Shown here one piece after another: positions 1-12,471 of a stretch of DNA of 64,000 nt. Numbering within the stretch: the first letter of the stretch is position 1; every line of letters begins with the position of its first letter. A program made the translations under genes and the position numbers. The DNA is taken from contig OX439137.1 of assembly GCA_949318235.1 (NCBI GenBank), positions 25,473,799-25,537,798 of the forward strand. Reading direction: 5' to 3'. The notes beneath the pieces were generated by a model. It was not told the origin of the DNA and searched no databases. It worked only from the letters and a program-made list of their open reading frames with translations. This DNA comes from Ecdyonurus torrentis (Eukaryota > Arthropoda > Insecta > Ephemeroptera > Heptageniidae).

Positions 1-104
1 ACATATTTAATTTCTCAAATTATGCACTGAATTTAGCACCTTAATAAGCACTTACGAGTTACGACAAAATTGATTCGAACGAATTACATTTTTTACTTTG
101 TTAT

Positions 105-480
105 TTAAAGCAGTAGGTGACCAACTTGGAGTTGAAATAGTCAAGTCAAAAGAGAAACTTTATTTTTACAATAATTCTTTCTATGTTATTTAGATCCAGT
201 AAAACAATAAATGATATAATTTGTTAATGAAAGTGGAAATAAATTTAAAATAAAATTTTTCTGAAAAGTTTCTAATTTGACTTACTTCGCAGTCAAATTT
301 GAATTTTCACATTTATATGTTATCTTTCAACTGAAATAACTTAAATATTTGATCTTGTTTTCATTTGTTGGACATAATAGTTAAACTTTTAAGTAACATT
401 TCATATTTTGTACCTGTTAAAATTAATATTTCGCGATACCGTTCAGCTTGTGAGTTATCACTTATCAGAACGTCACTTAA
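105..480 (+). mobile_element. MITE family D, copy D1
   Basis: The copy is bounded by TTAA at 105-108 and 477-480. The left end reads TTAAAGCAGTAGGTGACCAA, a diverged form of the D terminus seen at 17839 and 30261. The interior matches D3 at several blocks, for example TTTCTAATTTGACT, ACATTTATATGTTATCTTT and AATAACTTAAATATTTGATC. No coding capacity is visible. The right terminus is poorly preserved, so the exact end is inferred from TTAA and from alignment with D3. Confidence 0.6.
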
Positions 481-1381
481 TGAGGGTGCTGACATTCAAC
501 TCCAATTTTTTAGGCACTGTGATTCTTGCCTTTCAAAATAATTTAGGTATTATTAAAAATAATAAATCATTTTATTGCCCTAAGGTACGTTCGCACAGAG
601 CAATACTGTCACTGAAAAGTAAATTTTATTGCAAGAACATGCAAGATTATAAAAAATGAAAAATTTATTGCGTATTAAAAATATTACATTGTGTGACCAT
701 GAATTGAGGCCTCTTCACATGAGCAATAAATCTGAGATCTGGATATTTCATAGTTTTAAATTGATACTGCATGCATGTAATTACATTTACATGTTAAAAA
801 AATTATCTTGTGTGAATAGAACTTTATAGACATTTTTATAATATTTCAAATTAACTTTAACATAATAAACTTTTTTTTTTGTCATATAAGACAATTAAGA
901 TTGTAATTGTATTACGTGTATACAATATCATATTTATATTAAATTGTTTTCTATTTTATATGACATAAAGCTATTATAGATAATAAGTTGATAATAATAA
1001 TAACAATAAACATTCAAATATTGTATCAACACGTCGTCTTTTATTCATTGTTATACGTTTATTCACATTTTTTATTATATACGTAGTATATTTATAAAGA
1101 AAATAATCATGAATATTATTGACTTTATTATTGTTGTGCTGTTTATTTATTGTATATCAAAGTTTTTTCTGCATATAATGTTTAAATCATAACTTAAAAA
1201 ACTGTTGCGCTTTTTTTTTAATAGTATGGGGGAATGGATAATATCGGCGTACCACGCCATGGCAAATCAAAAAGGTACTGGGAAAAATAGATGCACTTTT
1301 ACTAATTTCTTATTCTGAAGTATTGCAAAAATATATATATATTTTTTTCTTTTTTTTTTTTTTTTTGTGTGTACAAATGAG
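481..1381. other. unassigned AT-rich DNA
   Basis: No gene or recognisable transposon end is seen here. The stretch has scattered short A and T runs and ends in a T tract (1351-1366) just before the SINE core fragment. A short GC-richer patch at 1228-1275 is not recognisable. Confidence 0.6.
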
Positions 1382-1500
1382 ACTCACCTGCGTGCCAAGA
1401 TGTTTCCATAGGTCTGTAGACTGTCATGGTGAATGTCGGACTGTGTATTTAAGCTGTAGCCCATGTATGTGGTTTCCATTGTACCTAGTCCAAATGAAAA
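1382..1500 (+). mobile_element. SINE core fragment S1 (5' truncated)
   Basis: The segment aligns with the central core of the SINEs at 12228 and 37906. Shared blocks are TGTTTCCATAGGTCTGTAGA, CTGTCATGGTGAATG and the following CGGACTGTGTATTTAAGC. The tRNA-derived head is missing, so the copy is truncated at the 5' side, and a T tract lies directly upstream. It is noncoding, and divergence of the core indicates an old insertion. It could be a chance relic of a longer repeat, but the collinear match across about 70 bases makes the SINE assignment likely. Confidence 0.6.
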
Positions 1501-2661
1501 CGCTGCTTTACTTTAGGCTTATGAGAATATTATACATGCAACTTTTCGTCGATAAGATATTATCAACATAACAAATTTAGCATTCATTGAAATATTATAC
1601 ATTATTAAGATAATGATCCATCTCAAAATTAAATAGTAAAATTGACATTATAATGAGTTTGAACTACCATGACCCACTCATCAAGCTCTTGATCAAACTC
1701 ATAAAAATCAAATAAGATCTAGCGGAAATTTGATTACAAAGGTATTGCAACGAGAACACAATATGAATATAAAAAAGTACACTTTTACGTATTTTTAGCC
1801 ACTAAAATAATGACCAGTAACACTTATTAAAACACTAATCATAAATATATAAACACGTTTCATTTAAATTTAAGATTTTCCCCCCTATTATTTACATCAT
1901 CACTCAAAAAATCAATAAAAAAAATTATAGTAATTGCTCGATAAATATATTATTTATGCTAATATTATAAAAATGAAAGATTTAAAAGATGTCGGAATAC
2001 CATTAGTCATTCTCTTCAAGATAATATAAACTATTATTATAATGATATTGAAGTTACGAGTCTTTAGTATGGTAAAATATATTTTCCAATATCAATATTA
2101 TTTATGACATTTTATATAGAGTAGCAACAGAATGGAAAATATATTATTATATTTGATCTATTATTGACTTTATTATATAATGTTGAGTTTTATATTTATT
2201 ATGCATTAAAGAAAAACACTTGTATAATAGGAAGTTTTGAAATGTTCTTTGTTGGGTGAAAAAAAAAAAAAAAAAAAAAAAAAAAGTGGAGTATAGTTTA
2301 AAGATTGTGTATAAATTTGCATGTTTTTTTCTGCTACTATCACTGTATAAAATTTTGCATTGAAATTGTAATATTCCAAAAGGTTGTTAAAAATACCTTG
2401 TAAGGGAATAAGTTTTCGTCTTTGTCCTTTTGGAAGAATTTCAAAATCGGGCACCCACGCTAACCTCTCTTTACATCATATCTCTTATTTTTGGAATAGA
2501 TTGTTTGCAAAACTCTTTTGGAAAGAATTTCAATAATATTTCACTTCCAAAGCAGTAATTGCAAAATTCAAAGCATAGACAAGCATTTAACAATGTGAAA
2601 TTCAAGTTTGAGAATGCGTCACTTTTTACATAGAATTTGATTTGAACCCACAGAAGAAAAA

Positions 2662-2697
<36 letters not shown>

Positions 2698-3364
2698 CCC
2701 ATTCAAACACATGTATTTAACGGCAAATTTCAATAGGCCGTAAAAACCGCAAAAGTTTGTTTATGCTGCTATAATTTTTCTCAATGTATTTGGACCAAAA
2801 TGACACTATTTTTGAAGGATTGAAGCTATTTGACCGTATTCAGGGACCCTTACTTGTCAGTAGTGTACAGAAAAAATTATAAAACAATGAGAAATTTTTA
2901 AAACTCAAGCTGCTTTATTCTCTCATAAGACATGAACACAAAGTCATCTGCTAATACTTTCTTATTATGGTTGGGACTCACTTTATTTTCTCACTAAATC
3001 CCCTATTGCAAGTCTTCTATTTATGAATTTTAGAATAACAAGTATTGAAAATCACTTTTTTTTTCGTGACGTTCTGTAATTGTTGATTTCAATAGTGGAA
3101 AAACATGACGTAATTAGAAATTATTTCAACTGTAAATTTTTCGATTTACATAAAATATTCAAATATGAATTTTCTTATATAACTCGTAGTCTAAGATATG
3201 AAGCGTAATTTGTAGGAAATATGCTAAACATCATGTGAATATTATAAAATAAAACAAGCTGCTCTGTATTAATTGACTAGTAAATACTTCTGACTTTCAT
3301 CGTTAAAATAACACATTTTATTGTTTGTAACAAATTTCATTACGTAAAACAAATAAAAACAAAG

Positions 3365-3365
<1 letters not shown>
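1501..3365. other. unassigned AT-rich DNA with A and T tracts
   Basis: I see no gene. The stretch holds an A tract of about 27 bases (2259-2285) and a T tract of about 27 (2667-2693), which give the low-complexity frames nearby. The 2700-2880 part is of more even composition but unrecognised. Confidence 0.6.

Positions 3366-3432
<67 letters not shown>
3366..3432. repeat. (TA)n microsatellite
   Basis: An uninterrupted alternating TA tract of about 67 bases, visible directly. Confidence 0.97.
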
Positions 3433-3434
<2 letters not shown>

Positions 3435-3765
3435 ATCCAAAGAATATTTTTGTTACACTTTCAGTTGTAATACAATTTATTTATATTTCTCTGAAACCAT
3501 ACATAACAAACATATTATATCAACATTTTATATTAATGGAAAATAATGTGTAACAAAAAGAAGAAGAAGAATACAATAAATAGAATTACAACACAATTCG
3601 CAGAAATATATTTGCAGAATGAAATAAACATATTTCAAAAATGTTCATAAATAAAGGCATATTTATAGATGCATTTCTGTATAGCCAATTAAAATCATAA
3701 AGTATAGCATTGTATTTGTTTAAAAAAATAATTACGAAAACTTAGGATTTTTTTTCGTTTTTCGT

Positions 3766-4108
3766 TTAAAGGAATAGACCAGAGAAAAACCTAAGCATTT
3801 ATATCACAAAACACGTGATAGGATTTACATAAATAACATTAGTTTGTCTCAAAACCCATTGGTAGCCCCGTTGCAGTGATTAGAAAATTCAATTTATGCA
3901 ACCCGCACAACATTTTCCTACTAATTTTTGCATGTTTCTGACGTCATAAACATGAATTTTTACGCAAATTGCATACTTTACAGTTTTTTCATGCTCTCTC
4001 GTGGGGCTACATTAACATTCTGGTAAAAATTGTCATCAGTTTTGAAGATCCCATTTTGTGTTTATTCATTAAAAAGCACATGTTGTTTTATATGGTCTAT
4101 GGCTTTAA
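3766..4108 (+). mobile_element. MITE family A, reference copy A1
   Basis: This complete 343-bp copy is the reference orientation for family A. It starts TTAAAGGAATAGACCAG and ends TATGGTCTATGGCTTTAA, so both ends carry TTAA and an imperfect 16-base terminal inverted repeat. Conserved inner blocks are ATATCACAAAACACNTGAT, CAGTGATNAGAAAATTCAAT, CAACCCGCACAACATTTTC, the CRE-like TCTGACGTCATAAAC, and GCTCTCTCGTGGGGCTACAT. It encodes no protein. TTAA ends are the hallmark of piggyBac-type insertion, but assignment to that superfamily is inference because no transposase is present. Confidence 0.85.
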
Positions 4109-4414
4109 CAATATTTTTGAGAACTTTAAACTGGTATTTCTGTGTTTGTATATTTTCCATTAATAATGTTTTACGGTAATTTCTTTTTATAATTCTGGGC
4201 TTCACCCACCCCTCCCCCCAAATTTGCTGAAAAATCCATTCTTAAGTACATGGAGGACAATAGTATTTCAGAACAGGGAAACGGTGTGAATTACTAACCA
4301 AAATTTGAAAAATAAATTATTTAACTATATATTTTTAATATTACACTTATACAGATACACAGTCTATTAAATCAATATAATGTTCCCATTTATTCTTTTT
4401 ATATTCTTGCTTTT

Positions 4415-4446
<32 letters not shown>

Positions 4447-6119
4447 AAACCAATTCACTTGCATTGTAGCTAACATTTTGTATAAAAAGCACATATTACT
4501 ATAAAAAGTATCAAAACAAAAAGAAACTCATATACACTTACAAATAATGATATGATGTTTTCAAAGCACAAAAAAAAAAGAAAAAGAAAAGAAAAGAAAG
4601 AAAAAAAAAGTGATTTTTATAAAGTACAAAAAAAAAGTCAATAGAACCAAAAAAAAAAAAAAATGTAAAATACAAAAGTTTAAGAAGTTCCTTACGTCAA
4701 TGATGGTGTACATTAAAGATCTTTCTCCACCTCTCGTTTTAGAGAACCGATTGTGGAGAACAGCGGAAGGAGCATTTCTTTTTCTTGTGCTAGTGAATTA
4801 AAGCAAAGTACGTACAAGCTAAAAATTTGCCATAGCGAAAACTTAACCTCTAAGAAAAAAAAAACTTATATTATATCAATAGTTTTTTTTTTTTTTTTTT
4901 TTTTTATATTTTTTTTTTAGATTACCCCGTAGCCCATACTGCCTCATTTCGTGTAAAACGCATGTTATCAAACTTTTTTTCCCCTGGCGACAGTAGAATT
5001 TTTTTCTGCCACAAGTGTACCTTTTGCGTTTTTTAAATAGATCATTACTACCGGGCTACCTAATGATATAAAATCTAAATTACAAACTAAGCGCAGCCTC
5101 AATTTTTGAAGGTGACAAAATTATAAACAATGTTAATCAGATAATTAAAAAATTATTGTGATAAAAAGTTACCAGTATCAAGATCAATACTTAAATGAAA
5201 CAGATTCAACGTAAAAATAAAATTAGTATATTATAATTTTAAGACAATAATACCTGATATTAATTTAAGCAATTATTTTGACCTTATTTAATGGTCACAT
5301 TTTAATAAAATTTTATAACAGGTAGCTTTTGTAATAAGGCTTTATATGATATTAAAATTTACTTTGTGATTTTTTGTGCAACAGCTCTTTTTTTTACTAT
5401 TAATAATTTTATTTTGTTGTCTTTCTTATTACTTTACTCCTTTTTCTCTCATACGCATGATGTTATAAGATATATGTACATTTATTTATTTATACTTATT
5501 TAAATGTCAATGCAGTGGTAAACTTTGTAAACGCAAAACTTAAATTATACTGGGTCTAAACCATAAAAACCACACTAAATAAAATTATGTTAAAATTTTA
5601 TTGAATAATACATTATTTAATGACTTGGTTAAAAGATGAGGCATTTTGTACTAACTGCACCTTTTTCACGCAATATAACAATTTTATTAGTTTATTTAAG
5701 TATATCAAATCTAATTTTATACCAATATACCGTAACATTGTCGATATATAGATAGACCTTATTATTTGGGTATTGATTTAAACATTGCCAAATAAGAAAA
5801 GCGTAGAATAATATAGGTGAATCAGAGAGAGAGAGAGAGGAGGTTGATTTTTTATATATATAATAATGTATAATCGATTCTCATTTATTTCAAACCAAAT
5901 ATATTATTATTATAATAATATTAATATATTTTCATGCAAAAAAGGATATTATATAAAAGTCTTATCTTTTCTAAAAATAGTTTTTTTTTCAAAGTAATAT
6001 ATTAATTATAATTTAGTCTCCGCATATATGAGCATTTGAAAAGCTTCTTTTTTACATTTAGTATTTTAAATAACTTCTGGTTTAACAATAGTAGTATGTA
6101 TTGTAATTTTAAACTTAAA
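4109..6119. other. unassigned AT-rich DNA
   Basis: No gene is recognisable. It contains a short (CT)n tract (4420-4446), A-rich and T-rich tracts (4569-4610, 4881-4905) and a small GA tract (5825-5839). A loose inverted match (GTAGCCC near 4928, GGGCTACC near 5055) may mark a decayed palindromic element, but the arms are too weak to call. Confidence 0.55.
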
Positions 6120-6370
6120 TTAAAGTAATAGACCAGAAGACAGCATAAGCATGTACAGTACAGAGCTTAAAAACTGTTAAAGAGACACTATTGGTCCACA
6201 AAATTACAATAGCAAGGTGTGTCTACTTCTGCCTGCTCAGGCTAGTTGTCATTTTAGTGGCCAACGACATGAATATAAGCACACCTCCTTGACTATATGC
6301 ACATCTTCTCTCTCTCTATCAGAGTATTATGCTTGCTTGCTGCCGACCAGCCGTCTGGAGCACGCACCAC

Positions 6371-6486
<116 letters not shown>

Positions 6487-6651
6487 AATAAATAATATGC
6501 TTGCCTGCTTGTCCAACGCGCACCATCTCTCAAGTTTAGAGGAAGCTTATATTATAATAAATATTTTGTTTGAACGAGACATTCGAGCAATTCGAGAGAG
6601 AACAACACACGGCAGGTCTAGCAGGCAGGTTTAATATTTTGGTTCTTAAAA

Positions 6652-6877
<226 letters not shown>

Positions 6878-7342
6878 GTGCATAGTCAAGGAGGTGTGCT
6901 TATATTTATGTCACTGGCCACTGCAATGACAACTAGCCTAAGAAGGCGGAGAAATGCAGCAGTAGGCACACCTTGCTATTGTACTTTTGTGGAGCTATAT
7001 TTCCTTTGTTAACATTTTATCTGCTCCCTACTGTATATCACAAAACACTTGATGGGACTAACATAAATAACATTAGTTTGTCTTAAAAAACAACTGTAGC
7101 TCCGTAGTAGTGATCAGAAAAATTCAATTTATGCAACCCTCACAACATTTTCATACTAATTTTTGCATGTTTCTGACGTCATAAACATGAATATTCACGC
7201 AAATTGCATACTTTACAGCTTTTTCACGCTCTCTCGTGGGGCTACATTAACATTCTGGTAAAAATTGTCATCGGTTTTGTAGATCTCATTTTGTGTTTAT
7301 ATTCATTAAAAAGTACATGTTGCATATTTTAAATATAAAATG

Positions 7343-7458
7343 CGTATTATTTTATTTATATGAAATTAATTTAAAAAAAAAGCCGCTGTGATTGGCTGAG
7401 CGTCGACTCGCAGCGGCTTATTTTCTTAAATTAATTTAATAATAAATAAAATAAGACG
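7343..7458. repeat. long hairpin (possible MITE relic)
   Basis: The inverted repeat has arms at 7343-7388 and 7411-7458, with the inner stem GCCGCTG/CAGCGGC and the outer AT-rich stem ATTAATTTAA/TTAAATTAAT. The 22-base loop region holds GATTGGCTGAGCG, a CCAAT-box-like match in reverse. It directly follows the truncated end of A2. It may be a short palindromic MITE, but no target duplication is evident. Confidence 0.6.
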
Positions 7459-9132
7459 GCTGCGCGGGGCCTTTAGAAAATTAAAGTTTTTTTTTCTTAA
7501 TTTTTTCTTCTTCTTTTGAGAGTGATTATGAATTATGCATCGTCCCTATACAAATTATCTATCGTGACAGAAAAGTCACTACAGTTAGCTTGTTATAAAT
7601 GACATAAACATTCAATTTTACTATTAAAATTACCTCCTTAAATACTACCTTGAAACCGTGTCACAACATTTTTAATTTTATTTACTACGAAATGCATTTT
7701 AATATAGTATTCACCGCTACTATGGTGACATAAATAGATTATAAAATTACTATATAGTTATTGATTTTCATTTAATTTCAATCGAAACTTTGTTTACTTT
7801 TTTTTTTTATCACCACATAAGTATATTATGGAGTTTTTTTTAGTATTCTATGAATGAGGAAAAAAAATATAGTTGTCGAAATAATAATAAATCCCCTTGT
7901 TGATTGTACATTTTTTATATAGAGTGATACTCAATGTTTATTTATTGTGTTTTTAATATCGTGTTGGATTACAATAGAATATATATAGTTTTAAATGAAA
8001 ATGAGCAAAGAATATTAATTAATATGTTTAATATGGATTTTTATATTCTTTTTTTTTATATAAAAAAATTTCACATACTATAGTAAATTCAAAACTTGCT
8101 TGAATATAAAAATGGTGTTTAAAAACATATAATTTAAAAATACAGATTCAGTGAACAGAAATTTATACAATTATAATAAGTAATTATGCTTTAAAATACA
8201 GAATATGACTTAAAATACAGCATACCATAAATTATGCCAAATTTTATGTTATTAAAATTAAAATTGGTTCATAATGAACCACTTGCAATGAATGAACTTT
8301 TTAAAATAATTTGAAATATTCTTAATGCATTTATTTTATGGAAAATTCGTTTTCACTTAAACGTTAAAACATTTTATTGCAAGTGGTCCACTTATCAACA
8401 GTGCATGAATCTAATAATAATAATATAACATGACATGGAATAGAGTCAACAATACAATAAAGAAATAAACAAACATAAAGACATAATATAGACATGATAA
8501 TAAAAATAGCATAAAATAGCCATTTTATTACAAATATCTGCAGTATTGCAAATCTTAAAGCAGGATCGTTATTGACAATCGGGCAGGCAGTGGCATTTTA
8601 AAGAAATCAAGATCACAGCAACTCAAACTGCTGACAAGATTATAAAAGTTTGTGTTATCATAACTGTCAATTTTTTTTATGTCCAAAATAATTTTTTTTT
8701 TAATTTAAAAGTGCTAAAATGTGAAAAGACTCGTTGAAACGAAGCAATCATTGTATAATAAACATAATTAATTCAAAAATTGAATGCATCTTAATATAAA
8801 TAACCTGTAATATATATTATCTTTGCATACATAAAATAGTAAACATTAATATTCTTTAATGCGTCGAAAGAGTGAAAATGTTTCCCTATGAATTTGTCAA
8901 GGGGAAAATCCCTTTTACTACTCAAGTGACTTCAGATAAAAAAAAAAAGGTGAACTCGATAAAGTTGATGTTATTGTTGTAAAATGCACTGTTCATTGTT
9001 ATATACCATAATAATAAGACAATAATATTGAAAACAATGCCTGTTATAAAAGAGAAAGAGAAGTGTCATACTCATATTTTAAAGTATACAAACAAAGTGT
9101 TTTGGCACTTGATATACGATTGATTTCTATTT
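7459..9132. other. unassigned AT-rich DNA
   Basis: No gene is seen. A small inverted repeat GAACCACTTGCAATGAA (8276-8292) and its complement (8373-8389) may mark a palindromic relic. The rest is low-complexity AT sequence. Confidence 0.55.

Positions 9133-9191
<59 letters not shown>
9133..9191. repeat. (TA)n microsatellite, interrupted
   Basis: Alternating TA with one or two AA steps, about 59 bases. Confidence 0.93.
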
Positions 9192-9194
<3 letters not shown>

Positions 9195-9477
9195 ACTGAA
9201 GAGAAGTGTTATTATGACCCCCCATGACAAACATATAACAAAAAAACTGGGTCAATTGGAAACACTCGAAATTAAATTGGCTTACAAACTCAATCTTGTA
9301 AAATATCAAGTCTTATTTGGTGAATCGCGAGTTGATGAATTAAATTTTTTTATTTTTATTTTTTATTGAATTACTTCCAAACTTGTGTTTGTGTCTAAAC
9401 ATGTGTTAATTTATTATATTATATAAATAGTTAGCTACACATATATATATAAAGTCATTTGCCTTAAAAATGAATTT

Positions 9478-9600
9478 CCATTGGTTTATGGCCATTTCAT
9501 GTAATCAGATAGAGATTTTAGTTGACGCAAAACTCTATCTAAATTAATATTATTCTCATATGCCAATAGTTTTTTTTTTTAGTAAAATGACCGTACATTT
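9478..9600 (+). repeat. dispersed repeat M, copy 1
   Basis: The blocks TTATGGCCAT, TCATGTAATCAGAT, GACGCAAAACTCTAT and CATATGCCAATAG recur in the same order at 56086-56195. No TIR is defined. It is probably a fragment of a larger decayed element. Confidence 0.5.
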
Positions 9601-9854
9601 TTAGTGATTTTTTAAGTGTCATGAAATATATTTTAATATTTGTAGCTGAAAAACAAATTCGTTTCAGTAAAATAGCTGTATCTATAATTCATGGAACAGA
9701 AATTAGCTTTTATCATGGATAAGAATTTTAGTAACTCTTTTTCCTTTCTCACACCGTGACCAGTGAGCTCCATAGGAATACTAGTTTTAATAAGTTTCAT
9801 TTTTATGCTTTTATTCTCATATAGATTATTAAAGAAGTCCAAAATAATTATTAC

Positions 9855-10193
9855 TTAGAGAAAAAGACCAGAAGAAAACATATATAAGCATTTACATCAC
9901 AAAACACGTGCTATGACTTACATAAATAGCATTAGTTTGTCTCAAAACCAAACTGTAGCATCGTAGCAGTGGTCAGCAAATTTCATTTTATACAACCCGC
10001 ACAACATTCTCATACTAATTTTGCCAGTTCTGACATCAGAGACTGATATTGTTATACGTAAATAGCATACTTTACACTATTTTTACGCTCTCTTGTGGGG
10101 CCACATTCCGTTAAAAATTGTCACCCGTTTTTGAGATCCCATTTTGTGTTTTTTCAATAAAAATTACATGTTTTATGTTTTATATGGATTTAA
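9855..10193 (+). mobile_element. MITE family A, copy A3
   Basis: A full-length but diverged copy: the left end reads TTAGAGAAAAAGACCAG and the right end TTTATATGGATTTAA. The blocks ACATCACAAAACACGTG and CAACCCGCACAACATTC are kept. The central CRE is lost (TCTGACATCAG), one of the few A copies with that change. Confidence 0.75.
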
Positions 10194-10562
<369 letters not shown>

Positions 10563-10684
10563 CCATGTTCTCAATGACGATGTTGAAAAGTGTCCATCAT
10601 CCCGCAGTAAAAGTGGTAGGCGTATCAAAAGATAATGAAGTGTATGAAATTACGCCACTGTGAGCACACAAAAACCCACTTCAC

Positions 10685-10794
<110 letters not shown>

Positions 10795-11012
10795 ACAATA
10801 TTAGAACGTGACAACGCACAAAATAAAAATACAAACAAACAATTTTTTTGTTTATATTTGACACCCTTTTTTTATTTGTTATTTTGTGGCACATTTTCTA
10901 TATTAATGGTTTCTTAAACAGTTTAAAATAAAAGTAAACTTTTTTTTCTTTTTTTTTTCTCATTAATTTTGTGTTGTATCGTATTAAAGTAACAAATACT
11001 AAATTCAAAAAG

Positions 11013-11077
11013 GTTTCGGCTCAATTGGGACCGAACCCAGATCTTTAATTTACCTCGATTCTCAATCGCGCCGAAAC
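11013..11077 (-). other. tRNA-like stem structure (pseudo-tRNA or SINE remnant)
   Basis: Read on the minus strand, the segment is closed by a 7-bp stem, GTTTCGG with CCGAAAC. It contains GGTTCGGTCC, close to a pol III box B. A second small stem (CGATT/AATCG) and a weak stem around AATTAAA follow tRNA order. At 65 bases it is too short for a normal tRNA and the T arm is displaced. It is best read as a tRNA-derived relic; chance is not excluded. Confidence 0.35.
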
Positions 11078-11862
11078 TCTTTAGACCTGTACTTATACTA
11101 CTCTAACACGGTGCAACATAAAAATTAATCATTTTCAAAGCTTCCCGTGTAAAATAAGCACTAAATTACATTTTTTTTTTATTGTATAACTAAATAATGA
11201 TAATTTATTACATAAAATGAAACAATCTTCAACAATTTATATATATAATAGTGAACACATAATGTTGCCGTATACTGTAGTATATAAAATGTGAGAAAAA
11301 TACTTATACTAAATATGATTTTGACCTAAAATATTTTATCATTCTTTATATAAATTTAATTTTAAAAACCACTCACTCTTAACGTTATATAAAAGTCTAC
11401 GAATATTCACACTATAATTTTTTTAATTTCGTTACAAAAGAATTTTTAACGGTTCTTACTTGGTCAGTATTCAAATTTTACATAGAAATGACCATTTAAA
11501 AAAAATAATGGATGTTTTTGGTGATAAAATACATTTATTTCGTATAGGGTCCAATAATTTTTTTTTAACTTTTATTGTGGGTATTAAATACCCATGATAT
11601 CTGTATAAGAAACTCAATTTAATCTAATGAGACCTCATTAATATTAATTTTCTTTCTTTAAATTTCTTTAAAAACGACTCGATATAACAACGGCAATAAC
11701 GGGAATCTTTTAGTGAAATCATCACAAATTCTTAAATTATGAATATAAATTTAAGTATAATTTATATAAAATGGATTTTACTGGTTTGTTTCACATTTGG
11801 AATAGCTTTGAATGTAACAGATTACATTTGCAAAAGTTTGCGAGCTCCAGTGATTCGTTTCT

Positions 11863-11868
<6 letters not shown>
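11078..11868. other. unassigned AT-rich DNA
   Basis: No gene or known repeat end is recognisable. The open frames near 11739-11977 run into the CT tract and look spurious. Confidence 0.55.
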
Positions 11869-11948
<80 letters not shown>

Positions 11949-11956
11949 CCTCTCTC
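11869..11956. repeat. (CT)n microsatellite
   Basis: About 88 bases of CT with a CCCTCCC interruption near the right end. Confidence 0.97.
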
Positions 11957-12227
11957 GGTCGTCTCATTCTAACCTAGATCTTATAATTAAGCAATTATTT
12001 ATATGTGTCGGATAATAATTTCAGTAATGATTTGTTATTGAGCTAATTAAGGGGAATAGAGAAGAGCAGCTGATATTTCTTGCTATATTATGCAGATGAG
12101 GGGAAAAGTTAATTATGAAGAAGTTGGAATAATGGATTGAGATTATTGTCAATTGACATAATATTCATTTGTGACATAGTTATTAATATTCACAATATTC
12201 CATTGTATAAAACATATCAAAGTATTA

Positions 12228-12471
12228 CTCCATGGTCTAGTGGTTCACGTGTCCGACTTGCATGCAAGAGGTCGCGGGTTCAATCCCAGCCACCGACCAT
12301 GCTTTTACGAAAGCTTGGAGATTCGGGAAGCAAAGCCAATCCTTGCCGACCATCCTGACTAGCGTTTCTACGGTTTCCTCAGTCTGTCATGGTATATGCC
12401 GGGATGTCTAGGCCGTGGCAGACTTGTTTCGTTGGAACCCGCACAAGACTAAAAACAAAAAACAAATAGGA
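12228..12471 (+). mobile_element. tRNA-derived SINE with central core, copy S2
   Basis: The tRNA-like head has a box A-like TGGTCTAGTGG (12233-12243) and a box B GGTTCAATCC (12277-12286), the internal RNA polymerase III promoter of a tRNA-type SINE. The core (about 12362-12424) reads CGTTTCTACGGTTTCCTC, CTGTCATGG and GCCGGGATGTCTAGGCCGTG, matching S3. The tail is A-rich. Head and anticodon arm are too degraded to name the parent tRNA, but it lacks the long variable arm of S3, so the heads differ. No target duplication is clear. SINEs need LINE reverse transcriptase in trans, and none is encoded here. Confidence 0.8.

Noticed and set aside
3766..4108. Autonomous piggyBac element
   Set aside because: Copies are about 340 bp and contain no coding sequence; only TTAA ends link them to that group.
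4925..5062. Possible inverted-repeat element with GTAGCCC / GGGCTAC ends
   Set aside because: Only the outer seven bases match well; the rest of the arms do not align.
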